From NCBI GenBank assembly GCA_016303095.1, contig JAEDMH010000005.1:1-40924 (forward strand): DNA of 40,924 bases, in the 5' to 3' direction. A program made the position numbers and the translations under genes. Shown piece by piece: positions 40,858-40,924 of this stretch; within the stretch, counting starts at the first letter, position 1; every line of letters begins with the position of its first letter. The stretch is from Lentisphaeria bacterium. GTDB lineage: Bacteria > Verrucomicrobiota > Lentisphaeria > Oligosphaerales > Oligosphaeraceae. The notes beneath the pieces are model-generated. The model was given only the letters and a program-made list of their open reading frames with translations, was not told the DNA's origin and did no database searches.

Positions 40858-40924
40858 CTTCCAATCCCCTCACCCCTGCCGGGGTTCAGGAGGATTCCCC
40901 CCTTTCCCCCCCCCAAGCGGGGGG
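40858..40924 (+). repeat. Dispersed intergenic repeat, partial copy C
   Basis: CACCCCTGCCGGGGTTCAGG and the following GAGGATT plus C-runs match 4156-4200 of copy A, and it ends AAGCGGGGGG at the window edge, like the CCCCGCAAAACGGG end of copy A. The rest of the unit probably continues outside. The 185 bases between it and the DUF4380 start hold no gene that I can support. Confidence 0.75.

Overview
The window is GC-rich, densely coded, chromosomal-looking DNA from a Gram-negative bacterium. I infer the PVC superphylum, most likely Lentisphaerota (Victivallis/Oligosphaera-like), from the mix of families: a type IV prepilin-like protein of the kind amplified in that phylum, a WbsX/GH99-like protein, a GHL6-type hydrolase, a DUF4380 protein, LamG-domain hydrolases and an alpha-2-macroglobulin/PBP1C pair. 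The placement is by family content only; there is no rRNA or tRNA in the window to confirm it.

Layout. 1-3829 (+): a PilT/PilU-type ATPase, a possible small membrane protein, dxr of the MEP isoprenoid pathway and a DUF362/ferredoxin-type Fe-S protein whose start overlaps the dxr stop. 3830-4598: no gene; dispersed intergenic repeats. 4599-11471 (+): an alpha-2-macroglobulin-like protein with its thioester motif, followed at once by penicillin-binding protein 1C. 11679-12592 (+): two Hsp20 chaperones ending in a strong terminator. 12690-13243: no gene; an inverted copy of the dispersed repeat. 13244-21520 (+): an acyl-CoA dehydrogenase, a secreted HEAT-like/sugar-binding protein, a very large secreted protein with two LamG domains and a glycosidase-like core, and a WbsX/GH99-like protein. 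24719-21644 (-): feoA-feoA-feoB iron(II) uptake, with an enlarged FeoB. 31837-24916 (-): a seven-gene array holding a polar amino acid ABC transporter (binding lipoprotein, permease, ATPase), a secreted coiled-coil protein, a dicarboxylate/amino acid symporter, a GHL6-like hydrolase and a low-molecular-weight tyrosine phosphatase, closed by a strong terminator. 32371-35287 (+): two paralogous HTH proteins, a prepilin-like protein and a TauE/SafE permease. 40672-35505 (-): a DUF4380 protein with an odd Cys/acidic tail, an LpxH-like metallophosphoesterase, L-fucose isomerase and an N-acylglucosamine 2-epimerase-family protein.

The genes suggest a glycan-degrading, probably host- or sediment-associated anaerobe: several secreted or cytoplasmic carbohydrate-active proteins and sugar isomerases/epimerases, ferrous iron uptake, amino acid uptake, and envelope protection by the A2M/PBP1C pair. 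No phage, transposase, CRISPR array or recognisable defence island was seen. The least explained items are the CDCGC/EDED tail, the FeoB insertion, the paired HTH proteins, two identical outward-facing promoter-like boxes, and the dispersed intergenic repeat family.
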